Assembly: GCF_900104055.1 (NCBI RefSeq) | Contig: NZ_FNJQ01000004.1 | Location: 1-64,000 of the forward strand | Source: Pseudoselenomonas ruminantium | GTDB taxonomy: Bacteria; Bacillota; Negativicutes; Selenomonadales; Selenomonadaceae | DNA: 64,000 nucleotides | Direction: 5' to 3' | Shown here: positions 17,305 through 27,659 of the stretch, piece after piece | Numbering within the stretch: position 1 is the stretch's first letter | Layout of the letters: each line of letters starts with the position of its first letter | The notes under the pieces: generated by a model | Told to the model about the DNA's origin: nothing | The model's input: the letters and a program-made list of their open reading frames with translations, nothing else | Database searches by the model: none | Program-made: the position numbers and the translations under genes

Positions 17305-17332
17305 ATTATAGCAGGTTAAATCATTTTTGCAA
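17305..17332 (-). promoter_or_regulatory. Promoter of the 50-aa protein gene
   Basis: On the minus strand TTGCAA (17327-17332), 16 bp spacer, perfect TATAAT (17305-17310). It lies about 60 bp before the start codon, giving a short leader. Confidence 0.65.
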
Positions 17333-17481
17333 GTAATTTTTTGAAGTATTTACCATAAAAATTTTTTATAGCGAATAGGGGGAAACTATGTGTTTGCTGA
17401 CAGGAATACCCTTTACAGTTCAGCCGTTCTTGTGTATAATCTAATATATTAACACTTTACGACACTAAAGGAGAAAGACGC

Positions 17482-18106
17482 ATGGAAAAACTTTGGGACA
17501 CATTCCTGCTGATGCTGGATGGTTCGGAAATAACATTGGAAATATTCTTCGTCACGCTGATACTGGCTTTGCCTTTGGGGATGCTGGCGGCTTTGGGGCG
17601 CTTGTCCACCTTTAAACTGGTGAGCCGGCTGGTGGAATTCTATATCTGGATCATGCGCGGGACACCGCTGATGTTGCAGTTGCTGTTCGTTTACTTTGCC
17701 CTGCCGATGGTGGGCATCCGCCTGCCGGATATTGCGGCGGCGCTGCTGGCGTTCACGCTGAACTATGCGGCCTACTTTGCCGAAATTTTCCGCGCGGGCA
17801 TCCAGGCCGTACCCAAGGGGCAGTATGAGGCAGCCAAGACTTTGGGCATGAGCTATCCTCAGACCATGCGCCGCATCATCCTGCCGCAGGTCATCCGCAT
17901 TGTCCTGCCACCGGTCAGCAATGAGACCATCAACCTGGTCAAGGATACCTCTTTGGTCTACATCCTGGCCATGAATGACCTGCTGCGCGTGGCCCGTACC
18001 ATTGTCCAGCGTGAATTCGATATGACGCCGTTCCTGTTTGCGGCCATCTTCTATCTGGCAATGACTTTTGTCCTGACCTGGGGCTTTAAGAAACTGGAGG
18101 CATATT

Positions 18107-18120
<14 letters not shown>
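17482..18120 (+). CDS. Polar amino-acid ABC transporter permease
   Basis: This 212-aa HisM/GlnP-type inner-membrane permease has about five TM helices. The EAA loop ([21 protein letters not shown], about 113-133) contacts the ATPase. AAAGGAG precedes the ATG. The stop overlaps the ATPase gene by 14 bp, so the two are coupled. No substrate-binding protein gene is adjacent, so the binding protein must be encoded elsewhere. The amino acid carried is not readable from sequence. Confidence 0.9.
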
Positions 18121-18883
<763 letters not shown>

Positions 18884-18966
18884 GATGGACATTGACCTAT
18901 GGAAAATTCCTGCGAAGGGCGTTATAATTAGAATTATCAAAGGATATATTTAAATCCGGTGTAAAC

Positions 18967-18995
18967 TTGTAAACCTTCGCCACATATTGTAAAAT
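18967..18995 (+). promoter_or_regulatory. Probable promoter of hisF-hisIE
   Basis: TTGTAA (18967-18972), 17 bp, TAAAAT (18990-18995), about 40 bp before hisF. A TATAAT near 18921 upstream is a second possible -10 box. No his-leader peptide or T-box motif is visible. Confidence 0.45.
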
Positions 18996-19036
18996 AGGTA
19001 ATGTTGAGTGTAAATACTGTATGAGGATTTTGCTAT

Positions 19037-19807
19037 ATGAGTACATCTACCTATACGAAACGCATTATTCCCTGTCTGGATGTCAAAGCCGGCAGGGTGG
19101 TGAAGGGCACGAATTTTGTCGGCCTGCGGGATGCCGGTGATCCGGTGGAGCTGGCAGCCCGTTATGACAAGGAACGTGCAGATGAATTGGTATTCCTGGA
19201 CATTACCGCTTCGAGCGATCAGCGGGATACCATTGTACAGGTTGCCCAGGATTGTGCCAGTCAGGTGTTCATTCCTTTTACCGTAGGCGGCGGCATCCGC
19301 ACGGTGGAGGATATGCGCCGCATGCTGAAAGCCGGTGCGGACAAAGTATCCGTGAATACGGCGGCAATCAAGAATCCCGAACTCATTCGGGAAGGCGCGG
19401 CGAAGTTTGGCCGCCAGTGCGTGGTTCTGGCCGTGGATGCCCGGCGCAGCGGTGAGGACAAATGGGAAGTCTATGTCAATGGCGGCCGCACGCCGACAGG
19501 GCTTGATTGTCTGGAATGGATAAAGAAGGCCGTGGATCTGGGAGCAGGCGAGATCTTGCTCACGAGCATGGACGCCGATGGCACAAAGGACGGCTATGAT
19601 ATTGCCCTGACCAGAGCCGTTTCCGAAGCGGTGGATGTCCCGGTCATCGCTTCCGGCGGCGCAGGCAAGTTGGAACATTTCTATGATGTGCTGACTGAAG
19701 GCAAGGCAGATGCGGTACTGGCAGCTTCCGTATTCCATTACGGGGAGTTCACGGTACGGCAGGTCAAAGAATATCTGAAATCGCGGGGCGTGGAGGTAAG
19801 ATTCTGA
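19037..19807 (+). CDS. hisF: Imidazole glycerol phosphate synthase subunit HisF
   Basis: This 256-aa (beta/alpha)8-barrel cyclase converts PRFAR and HisH-supplied ammonia to IGP and AICAR in histidine synthesis. The two catalytic Asp are visible in [12 protein letters not shown] and AVDARRSG, and phosphate-binding glycines in [10 protein letters not shown] and IASGGAGK. Its stop overlaps the next start (TGATG). The rest of the his operon, including hisH, is not in this window. Confidence 0.96.
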   Translation: MSTSTYTKRIIPCLDVKAGRVVKGTNFVGLRDAGDPVELAARYDKERADELVFLDITASSDQRDTIVQVAQDCASQVFIPFTVGGGIRTVEDMRRMLKAGADKVSVNTAAIKNPELIREGAAKFGRQCVVLAVDARRSGEDKWEVYVNGGRTPTGLDCLEWIKKAVDLGAGEILLTSMDADGTKDGYDIALTRAVSEAVDVPVIASGGAGKLEHFYDVLTEGKADAVLAASVFHYGEFTVRQVKEYLKSRGVEVRF

Positions 19808-20514
19808 TGAATGAAGTTGACATTTCCATGATTAATTTTGACGAAAAAGGGTTAGTGCCCGCAGTGGTGCAGGAAGAAAACGGCCAGGTCCTGATGCTGG
19901 CCTATATGAACGCCGAATCCTTGCAGAAGACCATCGAGACGGGTTACACCTGGTTCTACAGCCGCAGCCGCCAGCGCCTTTGGAACAAGGGCGAAGAATC
20001 CGGCAATAAGCAGAAAGTAAGGGAAATCTCCTACGACTGCGATGGCGATACCCTGCTGATCAAGGTTCATCAGACCGGTGTGGCCTGCCATACGGGTACT
20101 TATACATGCTTCAGTGGCCGCAAGCTCGTGGAAGAGAAGGAAAAAGGCCTGGTCGTGGTTGAGCCGGAAGAGGAAACTTCACTGGCTACCGTGCTGAACG
20201 ATCTGTACAATGTCATCCAGAACCGTCAGCTTAACCCCGTGGAAGGTTCCTATACGAACTACCTCTTTGAAAAGGGGCAGGACAAGATCCTCAAGAAGGT
20301 CGGCGAAGAAGCCGTAGAAACGGTTATCGCTTCCAAGAACAACAAGAGCGAGGAAGTCCTTTATGAGATGGGGGACCTCTGGTATCACTGCCTGGTGCTG
20401 CTGGCGTTCCACAAGCTCACGCCGGACCAGTTGCTGGACGAACTCATGAGCCGCCGCAAAGGTGCCTCCTATCACAAGTTTACCGGCAAGACGGGCGTAA
20501 GACCTGATCTATAA
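19807..20514 (+). CDS. hisI: Bifunctional phosphoribosyl-AMP cyclohydrolase / phosphoribosyl-ATP pyrophosphatase
   Basis: This 235-aa HisIE fusion catalyses steps 2 and 3 of histidine synthesis. The N-terminal HisI half (about 1-120) has the metal sites [10 protein letters not shown] and [15 protein letters not shown]. The C-terminal HisE half (about 130-225) is a MazG-like helical domain with [15 protein letters not shown]. It is translationally coupled to hisF. Confidence 0.95.
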   Translation: MNEVDISMINFDEKGLVPAVVQEENGQVLMLAYMNAESLQKTIETGYTWFYSRSRQRLWNKGEESGNKQKVREISYDCDGDTLLIKVHQTGVACHTGTYTCFSGRKLVEEKEKGLVVVEPEEETSLATVLNDLYNVIQNRQLNPVEGSYTNYLFEKGQDKILKKVGEEAVETVIASKNNKSEEVLYEMGDLWYHCLVLLAFHKLTPDQLLDELMSRRKGASYHKFTGKTGVRPDL

Positions 20515-20532
20515 GATTTATTTCGGATTAAG

Positions 20533-20576
20533 AAAGGACATTTTTCTGCTTTATGGCGGGGAAATGTCCTTTTTCC
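20533..20576 (+). terminator. Terminator after hisIE
   Basis: AAAGGACATTT (from 20533) pairs with AAATGTCCTTT (ending near 20573), followed by T residues. Confidence 0.75.
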
Positions 20577-20707
20577 GTTGCAATATGCCTTCCGGAATGA
20601 TAAAATAGGGGAGAATGAATTGTTCGGACTTTGATTGCGCAGACGCAATGAAATATATGAGTTAAAAATTTGAGTAAGAAGACAATTGAATTATGGAGGT
20701 GTAATTT

Positions 20708-22369
20708 TTGTCAAAAGCACAAAAACTACAGATTATTCCCTTAGGCGGACTGGGGGAAATCGGCAAGAACATGACCGTTGTTCGGGTTGAGGATGAGATT
20801 CTCGTAATTGATTCCGGTCTCATGTTCCCCGAAGAAGATATGCTGGGGGTTGACCTGGTTATTCCGGATATCAGCTATCTTTTGGAGAATCGCGATATGA
20901 TCAAGGCGATTGTCCTGACGCACGGCCACGAGGACCATATCGGGGCGCTCCCGTATGTTCTCAAGCAGCTGAATGTACCGGTATATGGTACCCGCCTGAC
21001 GCTGGGAATCCTGGAAGGCCGTCTCAAGGAAAACGGGGTGGATTCCAGCAATCTGCATTCGGTGATGCAGGGGGATATCATTAACGTGGGCTGCTTCAGT
21101 GTCGGCTTTATCCGCGTGAACCATTCCATTCCCGATGCAGTGGGGCTTTCCATCAAAACTCCGGTGGGCATGATCGTTCATACCGGCGACTTCAAGCTGG
21201 ATTATACGCCCATCGATGGCAAGATGACGGATTTCCGCCGCTTTTCGGAGCTCGGGAACAAAGGTGTCCTGCTGATGATGGCCGATTCCACCAATGCAGA
21301 ACGGGCCGGTCATACGCCTAGCGAAAGCACCGTGGGTGCGTCCTTTGACAAGGCATTCCATGGAGCACGCAGCCGCATCATCGTAGCGACGTTCTCGTCC
21401 AACGTGCACCGCATCCAGCAGGTGATTGACACGGCTGTGCGCTATAAACGCCGCGTCGCTATCTTGGGCCGCAGCATGGTGAATGTTGTGACCATATCCC
21501 TGGAGCTTGGTTATATCACCGCTCCGGAAGGAACTATAATCGATATTGATGAGATCAATAACTATCGTCCAGAACAAATCGTTATTGTCACCACGGGCAG
21601 CCAGGGTGAACCCATGTCGGCTCTTACCCGCATGGCTCTGTCCGACCATCGCAAGGTGACCATTGTTCCCGATGATACGGTCATCATCTCGGCAACACCA
21701 ATCCCGGGCAATGAAAAACTGGTTTCCAAGACCATCGACAATCTGATGCGTCTCGGTGCCAACGTCATCTATGGCCGGGATAAGGAAGTCCATGTATCCG
21801 GTCACGCCAGCCGCGAAGAATTAAAACTCATGCACAATCTCGTGCGCCCGAAATTCTTCATCCCCGTGCATGGCGAATACCATCATCTGGTACAGCATGC
21901 CAAACTGGCCCAGGAACTCGGTATGGCCAAAGACCATATCTTCCTCGGCGAGAACGGCTATGTATTCGAATTCACCCGGGATAAAGGCCAGGTGGCAGGC
22001 AAGGTTCCCGCTGGTATGGTCATGGTTGATGGCTTGGGCGTCGGCGATGTGGGCAACATCGTCCTGCGTGACCGCCGCCAGCTGTCTCAGGATGGTATCC
22101 TGATCATCGTCGTAGCCATGGACCGGGCATCCAACACCGTTGTCGGCGGCCCGGATATCGTATCCCGCGGTTTCGTCTACGTGCGTGAGTCTGAAGCCCT
22201 GATGGACGAAGCCAAGGCCCGCGTAGAGCAGGCACTGGATCGCTGCCAGGAAGAAGGCGTAAAGGAATGGGCCGCCATCAAGGCCAACGTTCGCGATGCG
22301 CTGGGCCGTTATCTCTTCGAGAAAACCCGCCGCAGACCGATGATCCTGCCTATCATTCAGGAAATCTAA
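20708..22369 (+). CDS. rnj: Ribonuclease J
   Basis: This 553-aa metallo-beta-lactamase/beta-CASP ribonuclease has 5'-3' exonuclease and endonuclease activity and is central to mRNA turnover and rRNA maturation in Firmicutes. The zinc motif THGHEDHIGALPY lies at about 74-86, the beta-CASP region in the middle (TGSQGEPMSAL), then a VHVSGHAS motif, with a small C-terminal domain. The start is a TTG after GGAGGTG. It is monocistronic with its own terminator. Confidence 0.95.
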   Translation: MSKAQKLQIIPLGGLGEIGKNMTVVRVEDEILVIDSGLMFPEEDMLGVDLVIPDISYLLENRDMIKAIVLTHGHEDHIGALPYVLKQLNVPVYGTRLTLGILEGRLKENGVDSSNLHSVMQGDIINVGCFSVGFIRVNHSIPDAVGLSIKTPVGMIVHTGDFKLDYTPIDGKMTDFRRFSELGNKGVLLMMADSTNAERAGHTPSESTVGASFDKAFHGARSRIIVATFSSNVHRIQQVIDTAVRYKRRVAILGRSMVNVVTISLELGYITAPEGTIIDIDEINNYRPEQIVIVTTGSQGEPMSALTRMALSDHRKVTIVPDDTVIISATPIPGNEKLVSKTIDNLMRLGANVIYGRDKEVHVSGHASREELKLMHNLVRPKFFIPVHGEYHHLVQHAKLAQELGMAKDHIFLGENGYVFEFTRDKGQVAGKVPAGMVMVDGLGVGDVGNIVLRDRRQLSQDGILIIVVAMDRASNTVVGGPDIVSRGFVYVRESEALMDEAKARVEQALDRCQEEGVKEWAAIKANVRDALGRYLFEKTRRRPMILPIIQEI

Positions 22370-22386
22370 TTAAATAGCATACAGTT

Positions 22387-22429
22387 AAAGACTGCGAAAG
22401 ATCGTAAGATTTTTCGCAGTCTTTTTTTG
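22387..22429 (+). terminator. Terminator after RNase J
   Basis: AAAGACTGCGAAA (22387-22399) pairs with TTTCGCAGTCTTT (22412-22424), followed by a T run. It isolates the polysaccharide locus from rnj. Confidence 0.9.
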
Positions 22430-22443
22430 TGCTTATTTTGCAA

Positions 22444-22472
22444 TAGACATTACATTATTATTGTGCTAAAAT
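22444..22472 (+). promoter_or_regulatory. Probable promoter of the polysaccharide locus
   Basis: TAGACA (22444-22449), 17 bp, TAAAAT (22467-22472), in an AT-rich stretch about 60 bp before the first gene. The motif CTAAAAT(A/G)AAA recurs at 22466 and 22512, and a second TTGAAT/TAAATA pair lies between. Predicted by eye. Confidence 0.4.
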
Positions 22473-22531
22473 AAAAACCGTTGAATTAGTGCAAATAATA
22501 TTATTAAATACACTAAAATGAAAGGGTTAAA

Positions 22532-23956
22532 ATGACATTGACTGTAGCAAGAAGTAACAATTCCATAAGGCAAAAGGTACGGCGTTACCTGACACCTGTC
22601 CTGTTCCTCATGATGGACTACCTGGCAGTCATTTTGACCGGTCAAATGTCAACGTCAATATATGACCTGTCAATTCACAAGGCCTACCTCTACTTTTGGC
22701 TGCCATTGACCTTTCTGCTATTCCTCGCCCAATCGCGCGTCTATAATACGATGCAGCCATTTATCTATACAGTGCGGAGCATTTTCTACGGCGTAACCTA
22801 CGCCATGGTAGCCTGCGTGGTGGCGTTGTACTTCTTTACCAGTTGGCAGGCACCAAGGTCATTTTTTCTGACATTCTGGCTTTTGATGCTGATCATCATC
22901 TATATAGAACGACTTCTGGTCAGTGCTTATCTGAAAAAAAGTGGTCACCTTTATTATGAAGTGATTTTTATAGGCGCAGGTAAAACGGCTGAGCGGGCAC
23001 TGCATTTCTTCCGGGATGATTTAGGCTATCGCTACAATATTGCTGGTTTTATCGATGATCACCCGGTTTCCCAGCGAATCCCGCAGCATTACAAAATATT
23101 AGGGAAGATAGACGAAGCAGAGGAAATCATCAAGTCCAGTACGGCAAAAACAGTTATCATTACGGTTCCGGGGATGGAGCGGGAGAAATTGCAACATCTG
23201 ATAGCGGTGGTACAGCCACATGTCAGGCATCTGTCCTATGTACCGGACCTTATCGGTACGCCAATGGCCGATGTGGAAGCACAGTCGCTGTTCAGTGAAG
23301 AAATCCTGATGCTGCATATGAAGAACAATCTGGCTTTGCGGCGCAATCGGATTTATAAACGCCTGTTTGATCTGACACTGACCGTTATTGGCGGGATTCT
23401 TATCAGCCCTATTTTGCTGCTTCTGGCGCTGTGTATAAAGATAGATTCTAAAGGCAGCGTATTCTACAATGCAGAACGTATTGGTAAAAGTGGCAGAAAC
23501 TTTAAGTGTTATAAGTTTCGTACCATGTATACCAACGGTGATGAAATTCTCAAAAAATATCTGGCCAGCAATCCTGCTGCGGCGGCAGAATGGAAAGAAT
23601 ACGCCAAACTGCGGGATTACGATCCCCGGGTTACCAAGGCAGGTACTTGGATGCGCAAGTACAGTCTGGACGAGTTACCGCAAATTCTGAATGTTATAAA
23701 AGGCGATATGAGTCTGGTAGGTCCAAGGCCGTACCTGCCGAGAGAAAAAGCAGATATCGGCAAGGACATCAACACCATCACCCTGAGTCTTCCCGGCATC
23801 ACCGGCTACTGGCAGGTCAGCGGCAGAAACGACGTCAGCTTTCAGGAAAGAGTCACCATGGATACCTGGTATGTCAGAAACTGGTCCGTATGGCTCGACA
23901 TTATGTACCTGGCCAAAACCTTCACCGCCGTTCTCTTCGGCAAGGGAGCTTATTAA
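22532..23956 (+). CDS. Polyprenyl-phosphate sugar-1-phosphate transferase (initiating transferase)
   Basis: This 474-aa WbaP-like enzyme starts repeat-unit synthesis by moving a hexose-1-phosphate from a nucleotide sugar to undecaprenyl phosphate. It has four to five N-terminal TM helices (about 25-135), a Rossmann-like middle ([16 protein letters not shown]), then the catalytic bac_transf domain (about 275-474) beginning [13 protein letters not shown], with [20 protein letters not shown] and the late [12 protein letters not shown] motif. It is the first gene of the locus. The sugar it transfers cannot be read from sequence. Confidence 0.92.
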   Translation: MTLTVARSNNSIRQKVRRYLTPVLFLMMDYLAVILTGQMSTSIYDLSIHKAYLYFWLPLTFLLFLAQSRVYNTMQPFIYTVRSIFYGVTYAMVACVVALYFFTSWQAPRSFFLTFWLLMLIIIYIERLLVSAYLKKSGHLYYEVIFIGAGKTAERALHFFRDDLGYRYNIAGFIDDHPVSQRIPQHYKILGKIDEAEEIIKSSTAKTVIITVPGMEREKLQHLIAVVQPHVRHLSYVPDLIGTPMADVEAQSLFSEEILMLHMKNNLALRRNRIYKRLFDLTLTVIGGILISPILLLLALCIKIDSKGSVFYNAERIGKSGRNFKCYKFRTMYTNGDEILKKYLASNPAAAAEWKEYAKLRDYDPRVTKAGTWMRKYSLDELPQILNVIKGDMSLVGPRPYLPREKADIGKDINTITLSLPGITGYWQVSGRNDVSFQERVTMDTWYVRNWSVWLDIMYLAKTFTAVLFGKGAY

Positions 23957-23957
23957 G

Positions 23958-24005
23958 GCCTTCTCCTTGAGGAGAAGGTGGGCGCGAAGCGCTCGAATGA
24001 GGTGT
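23958..24005 (+). repeat. Two-hairpin intergenic repeat, copy 2
   Basis: Hairpin 1 is CCTTCTCC (23959-23966), loop TTGA, GGAGAAGG. Hairpin 2 is GCGC (23982-23985), GAA, GCGC. The tail is AATGAGGTGT. Compared with the copy at 14254, a C-G pair in hairpin 1 has become T-A and hairpin 2 has a different but still paired stem. It starts right after the initiating-transferase stop codon, as copy 1 does after its gene. Confidence 0.75.
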
Positions 24006-24042
24006 TTAATCCTCAAAAATAACTTTTAAGGAGCAAATCTCA

Positions 24043-25395
24043 ATGGAACATAAACCACAACATTTAGAAGAAGACACCATCGACCTCGGCAAATTAGCCA
24101 ACATCGCCATCGACCATAAAAAACAGGTAGGCGGCATCATCATTGGTTGCACTCTGTTGGCCGCTGGCATCAGTTTCATCCTGCCGAAGCAGTACGAATC
24201 CACCACATTGGTACAGACCAGGGATGCTGGTCAGGATATCAGTGGTGCCGCAGCTATGGCGGCGATGATGGGAGTGAATACAGGTACTGGCAGTTCCACC
24301 ACCAATTATATGGAACTGATGAAATCCCGCCGCGTATTGGAACCCATCATTGACGATATGGAATGGGAAGATGAGAAGAAAAAGCCTGAGGCCGAGGATT
24401 TTGCTAAGAAATATCTGGACATCAAGAATACAAAGCAGACGGATCTTATAACCGTTACTGCCAAGGGCAGAACGCCGGAAGAGGCCCAGAAAATATCGCA
24501 GGGCGTGGTAGACAACTTCCTGCTCCTGCAGACGGATATGAACCAGCAAACCCAGAGCCTGCTGGTGAAATTCCTCGAAAAACGTATTGATGAAGCAAAA
24601 AAAGATGCGGAAGAAGCCAGAACTAAATTTGCTGAATACCAGCAGGAACATAAAATCTACAGTCCGGATGAACAGGCCAAAGCTGCTGTGTCGAAAATGA
24701 GCGCCTTTGATGAAGCCATCAGCAACATGCAGGTACAGGAAAAGGCCAATCAGGCAAAACTGGATGCTGTGGGTGCAAAACTAGGCGATATCAGCTCTAG
24801 CAGTCAGAATTATAACATCAATGATAATGAAATTGTTATGGATTTGCGAAAGCAGATTGTAGCAGCTCAGGTTGATCTTGTGGGGTTGAGGGAACGCTAC
24901 ACAGAAGAAAATCCTAGTATTATTTCTGCAAAAGAAAGAATCGATGCCCTGCAAAAGAAACTGGCTAGTGAAGTAAATACCATCGTAGCTTCCAAATACA
25001 CCACAATGAATTCCACCCAAGCAGGCCTTATCGGTGAGCAGGCGAATGCCGAAGTCAGCGTAGCCGTGGCCAAGGCCAGTGAAGCGGCCATAAGACAGCG
25101 CCGGGAAGAGGAAGAAAAGAAACTGGACGGCTTCCCGAAAGCCGTGTTGGAATATTTGAACCTTCAGCGTGATACCGGCATTAAGGAACAGATCTATACC
25201 AACCTTATCAAGCAGGCAGAGGATAAAAAGCTGAAAGAAGCTTTGGACAGTATGGATGTCCAGATTGTCGATGAAGCCGATTTACCGAAAAGCCCGGCTT
25301 TCCCCAATAAAATGCTATTCTCAGTTATAGGCTTTTTATTAGGAGTAATGATGAGTTTTGGTTATTGTTTGAAGCAATATAGACGGGAAGCTTGA
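24043..25395 (+). CDS. Wzz-type polysaccharide chain-length determinant
   Basis: This 450-aa polysaccharide co-polymerase has an N-terminal cytoplasmic stretch, TM1 (about 28-49), a long periplasmic part with coiled coils (about 180-400) and TM2 (about 424-444). A Pro-rich element before TM2 (LPKSPAFPNK) is typical. It sets chain length together with Wzy. It lacks the C-terminal tyrosine-kinase domain of larger relatives. AAGGAG precedes the ATG. Confidence 0.88.
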   Translation: MEHKPQHLEEDTIDLGKLANIAIDHKKQVGGIIIGCTLLAAGISFILPKQYESTTLVQTRDAGQDISGAAAMAAMMGVNTGTGSSTTNYMELMKSRRVLEPIIDDMEWEDEKKKPEAEDFAKKYLDIKNTKQTDLITVTAKGRTPEEAQKISQGVVDNFLLLQTDMNQQTQSLLVKFLEKRIDEAKKDAEEARTKFAEYQQEHKIYSPDEQAKAAVSKMSAFDEAISNMQVQEKANQAKLDAVGAKLGDISSSSQNYNINDNEIVMDLRKQIVAAQVDLVGLRERYTEENPSIISAKERIDALQKKLASEVNTIVASKYTTMNSTQAGLIGEQANAEVSVAVAKASEAAIRQRREEEEKKLDGFPKAVLEYLNLQRDTGIKEQIYTNLIKQAEDKKLKEALDSMDVQIVDEADLPKSPAFPNKMLFSVIGFLLGVMMSFGYCLKQYRREA

Positions 25396-25399
25396 TGCT

Positions 25400-26524
25400 A
25401 TGAATGGAATAAGGTCTATTGGCTTAAAGACATGGATAAATACATTGTTTAATAATCAATTTAAGGTAGTCGCATGGTGGATTTGGCTGATTATCATAAG
25501 CAAGTTGGTCCGGTATACGGTATTGTATGAAACTTTGGTTAAGGCAAGTATTGGATGGTCCTATTTATCTGTTCTTAATTCGCATCAGGCATGTTTAGGC
25601 GGAATTAGTTTGTCAAGTGACGATGTAATAAATCCCAGTGATAATGCCCTGTTTTTATTGCAAATATTTTCTTATTTTGGAGTCACATCTTACTATGGAT
25701 ATGAAATATTGCTGACGATTATTGGAAATGCTGTTCTGTTTTATATCATAAGAAAATGTAGAAGTAGATATTCGTGGATAGAATCATTGTTCATAGTTAT
25801 AGGTATTATGACCATCAACGTATTTGCTTTTAATTTATCAAAGGATGTCATTCAGCTTCTTTTATTTGTGGTCTTGTTCATAATGATGAAGGATATCCAC
25901 AACTCAAGAATAAGAAATGCTTTGAGCTTGGCATTTGTGATAGCAATTGCAGCTTTATTATTTAGACTTTATTACATGTTGCTGGTGTATTTTTTTCTGG
26001 CAGCTTACGTGGCTGATAGGATTATGCGTAATGTGTCTAATCGATGGGTACGTATGATTGCTATGTGGATAATGATTACATGTTCGTATTTGGCAATATT
26101 ATACATTGTTCAGCAGATATTACCCGGCTATCATGATGAGATGTTGCGTGTTCGTAGTCGAGAAAGTGATGCAACTACCGATATAAGATTGTTGTTTAAC
26201 TCACAGGAATTATGGTTGTGGGGGCTGGATTATATGATTATGATTCTTCGGCTATTGTTTCCTGTTGAATTAATTTTATTTGGGCCTAAGTTTTTGGCAT
26301 TTCTAGGAGTACAGCTAACATATACAATTGCTTTTTTATATGCTTTTTGGCATAAAATTTCGGTAGAAGGAATTGAAAGAATAGCTGTATTGATATATTT
26401 AGCTTTTGTAGGTATGTCGGCAACCTTTGAACCGGATTTTGGTTCATGGATCAGGCATGAATGCATAATATTTCCAGTGCTGTTGATCGCATTGGGACTA
26501 AATCGGCAAAAGATGGAGAGATAA
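25400..26524 (+). CDS. Multi-pass membrane protein, probable polysaccharide polymerase (Wzy)
   Basis: This 374-aa protein has about ten hydrophobic segments and a hydrophilic loop near 245-265. No sequence motif proves function, as Wzy proteins are poorly conserved. Its place directly after wzz, the topology and the late FGSWIRHE segment before the last TM fit a Wzy or EpsG-like polymerase. It is clearly AT-richer than the two genes upstream and marks the start of the low-GC block running to 34101. An acyltransferase-like or other membrane role is possible. Confidence 0.6.
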   Translation: MNGIRSIGLKTWINTLFNNQFKVVAWWIWLIIISKLVRYTVLYETLVKASIGWSYLSVLNSHQACLGGISLSSDDVINPSDNALFLLQIFSYFGVTSYYGYEILLTIIGNAVLFYIIRKCRSRYSWIESLFIVIGIMTINVFAFNLSKDVIQLLLFVVLFIMMKDIHNSRIRNALSLAFVIAIAALLFRLYYMLLVYFFLAAYVADRIMRNVSNRWVRMIAMWIMITCSYLAILYIVQQILPGYHDEMLRVRSRESDATTDIRLLFNSQELWLWGLDYMIMILRLLFPVELILFGPKFLAFLGVQLTYTIAFLYAFWHKISVEGIERIAVLIYLAFVGMSATFEPDFGSWIRHECIIFPVLLIALGLNRQKMER

Positions 26525-26526
26525 CT

Positions 26527-27657
26527 TTGCAAAGAGATTCAATAAGAGTGCTACAAATAATCGGTATAGTCTGCGGTGGCGGTGTTGAAGCTGTTATCAT
26601 GAATTATTATCGTAACCTAGACAGGAGTAAAATACAGTTTGATTTTGTTGTGGATGGTTATGATAAGACAATTCTTGATGATGAAATATTGTCTCTTGGC
26701 GGCAAGGTTTATCATGTGGAGCCCTATCGTAGAAATATTTTCCGTTACATGAAGCAAGTTTATTGGATCGTTAAGAAGGAAAATTATGACATCGTGCATG
26801 TTAATATGAATACATTGTCCATTTTTTCTCTCTTTCCAGCATGGCTGGCGGGAGCCAAAATCCGTATTTTACACAATCATTCGACAGCCGTGAAAAACGA
26901 AGGTGTTCGTTCTATATTGAAAAAGGTGTTGCGTCCCTTAGCACCGTTATTTGCTAATCGTTATGCGGCTTGTTCTGTATTAGCGGGCAGGTGGATGTAT
27001 GGCGAAAAACGTGTGAATAGCGGTGGGATAAAGATTATCCGTAATGCCATAGATGTGAACGAATATGCATATTCATCGGATTTGCGCAAGAAATATCGCA
27101 CGGAACTGGGGATTGCCGATGATATATTGGTTATCGGTCATGTTGGACGTTTTATGTTTCAAAAGAACCATGCATTTTTGCTCAAAATATTTAATGAAGT
27201 TTGCAAACGTAGTTCCAAAGCCATGTTGCTGCTGGTTGGTGAAGGGGAACTGCGTATGGAGATGGAGAGGTGTGCGGCGCGTTATGGTATAGCCGATCGT
27301 GTTCGTTTCTTAGGATTACGCCGTGATGTACATCAGTTATACAATGCCATGGATGTATTTGTCCTTCCCTCTTGGTATGAAGGTTTGCCGGTGGTATCAG
27401 TAGAAGCGCAAGCTAATGGCTTGCGATCCTTGTTTTCAACGAATGTAACGGCAGAAAGTGGTATTACTCGATCAGCCGAATTTTATCCCTTAACAGAGGG
27501 AGCCGATAAATGGGCAGAACATATTTTACAAGGCAATAATAGAAGAAACGAAAACGCAAGTGCAGATTTGCGCATGTCTGGATTTGAGATACATAGTCAA
27601 GCCGAGGCATTAATAGCTTGGTATGAAAAAGAAATTGCAATTAAAAAGAGGAGTTAG
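26527..27657 (+). CDS. Glycosyltransferase, GT4-like
   Basis: This GT-B fold glycosyltransferase (376 aa from this start) has an N-terminal VCGGGVEAVIMNYYRNL acceptor-side motif and a C-terminal donor domain with GHVGRFMFQKNH, LVGEGELR and the SWYEGLPVVSVEAQANG E-x7-E-type region (about 300-320). The open frame begins at 26461, inside the previous gene. The TTG at 26527 is preferred because GGAGAG lies six bases before it. It adds one sugar of the repeat unit on the cytoplasmic face. Confidence 0.85.
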   Translation: MQRDSIRVLQIIGIVCGGGVEAVIMNYYRNLDRSKIQFDFVVDGYDKTILDDEILSLGGKVYHVEPYRRNIFRYMKQVYWIVKKENYDIVHVNMNTLSIFSLFPAWLAGAKIRILHNHSTAVKNEGVRSILKKVLRPLAPLFANRYAACSVLAGRWMYGEKRVNSGGIKIIRNAIDVNEYAYSSDLRKKYRTELGIADDILVIGHVGRFMFQKNHAFLLKIFNEVCKRSSKAMLLLVGEGELRMEMERCAARYGIADRVRFLGLRRDVHQLYNAMDVFVLPSWYEGLPVVSVEAQANGLRSLFSTNVTAESGITRSAEFYPLTEGADKWAEHILQGNNRRNENASADLRMSGFEIHSQAEALIAWYEKEIAIKKRS

Positions 27658-27659
27658 TG

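Noticed and set aside
17033-17311. A 92-codon plus-strand frame after rpoN
   Set aside because: It begins inside a terminator, has no ribosome site, and overlaps the much better supported 50-residue gene on the other strand.
26461-26526. Upstream extension of the GT4 gene starting at the ATG at 26461
   Set aside because: It would overlap the membrane-protein gene by 64 bp and has no ribosome site, while a TTG at 26527 has GGAGAG at good spacing and fits the family N-terminus.
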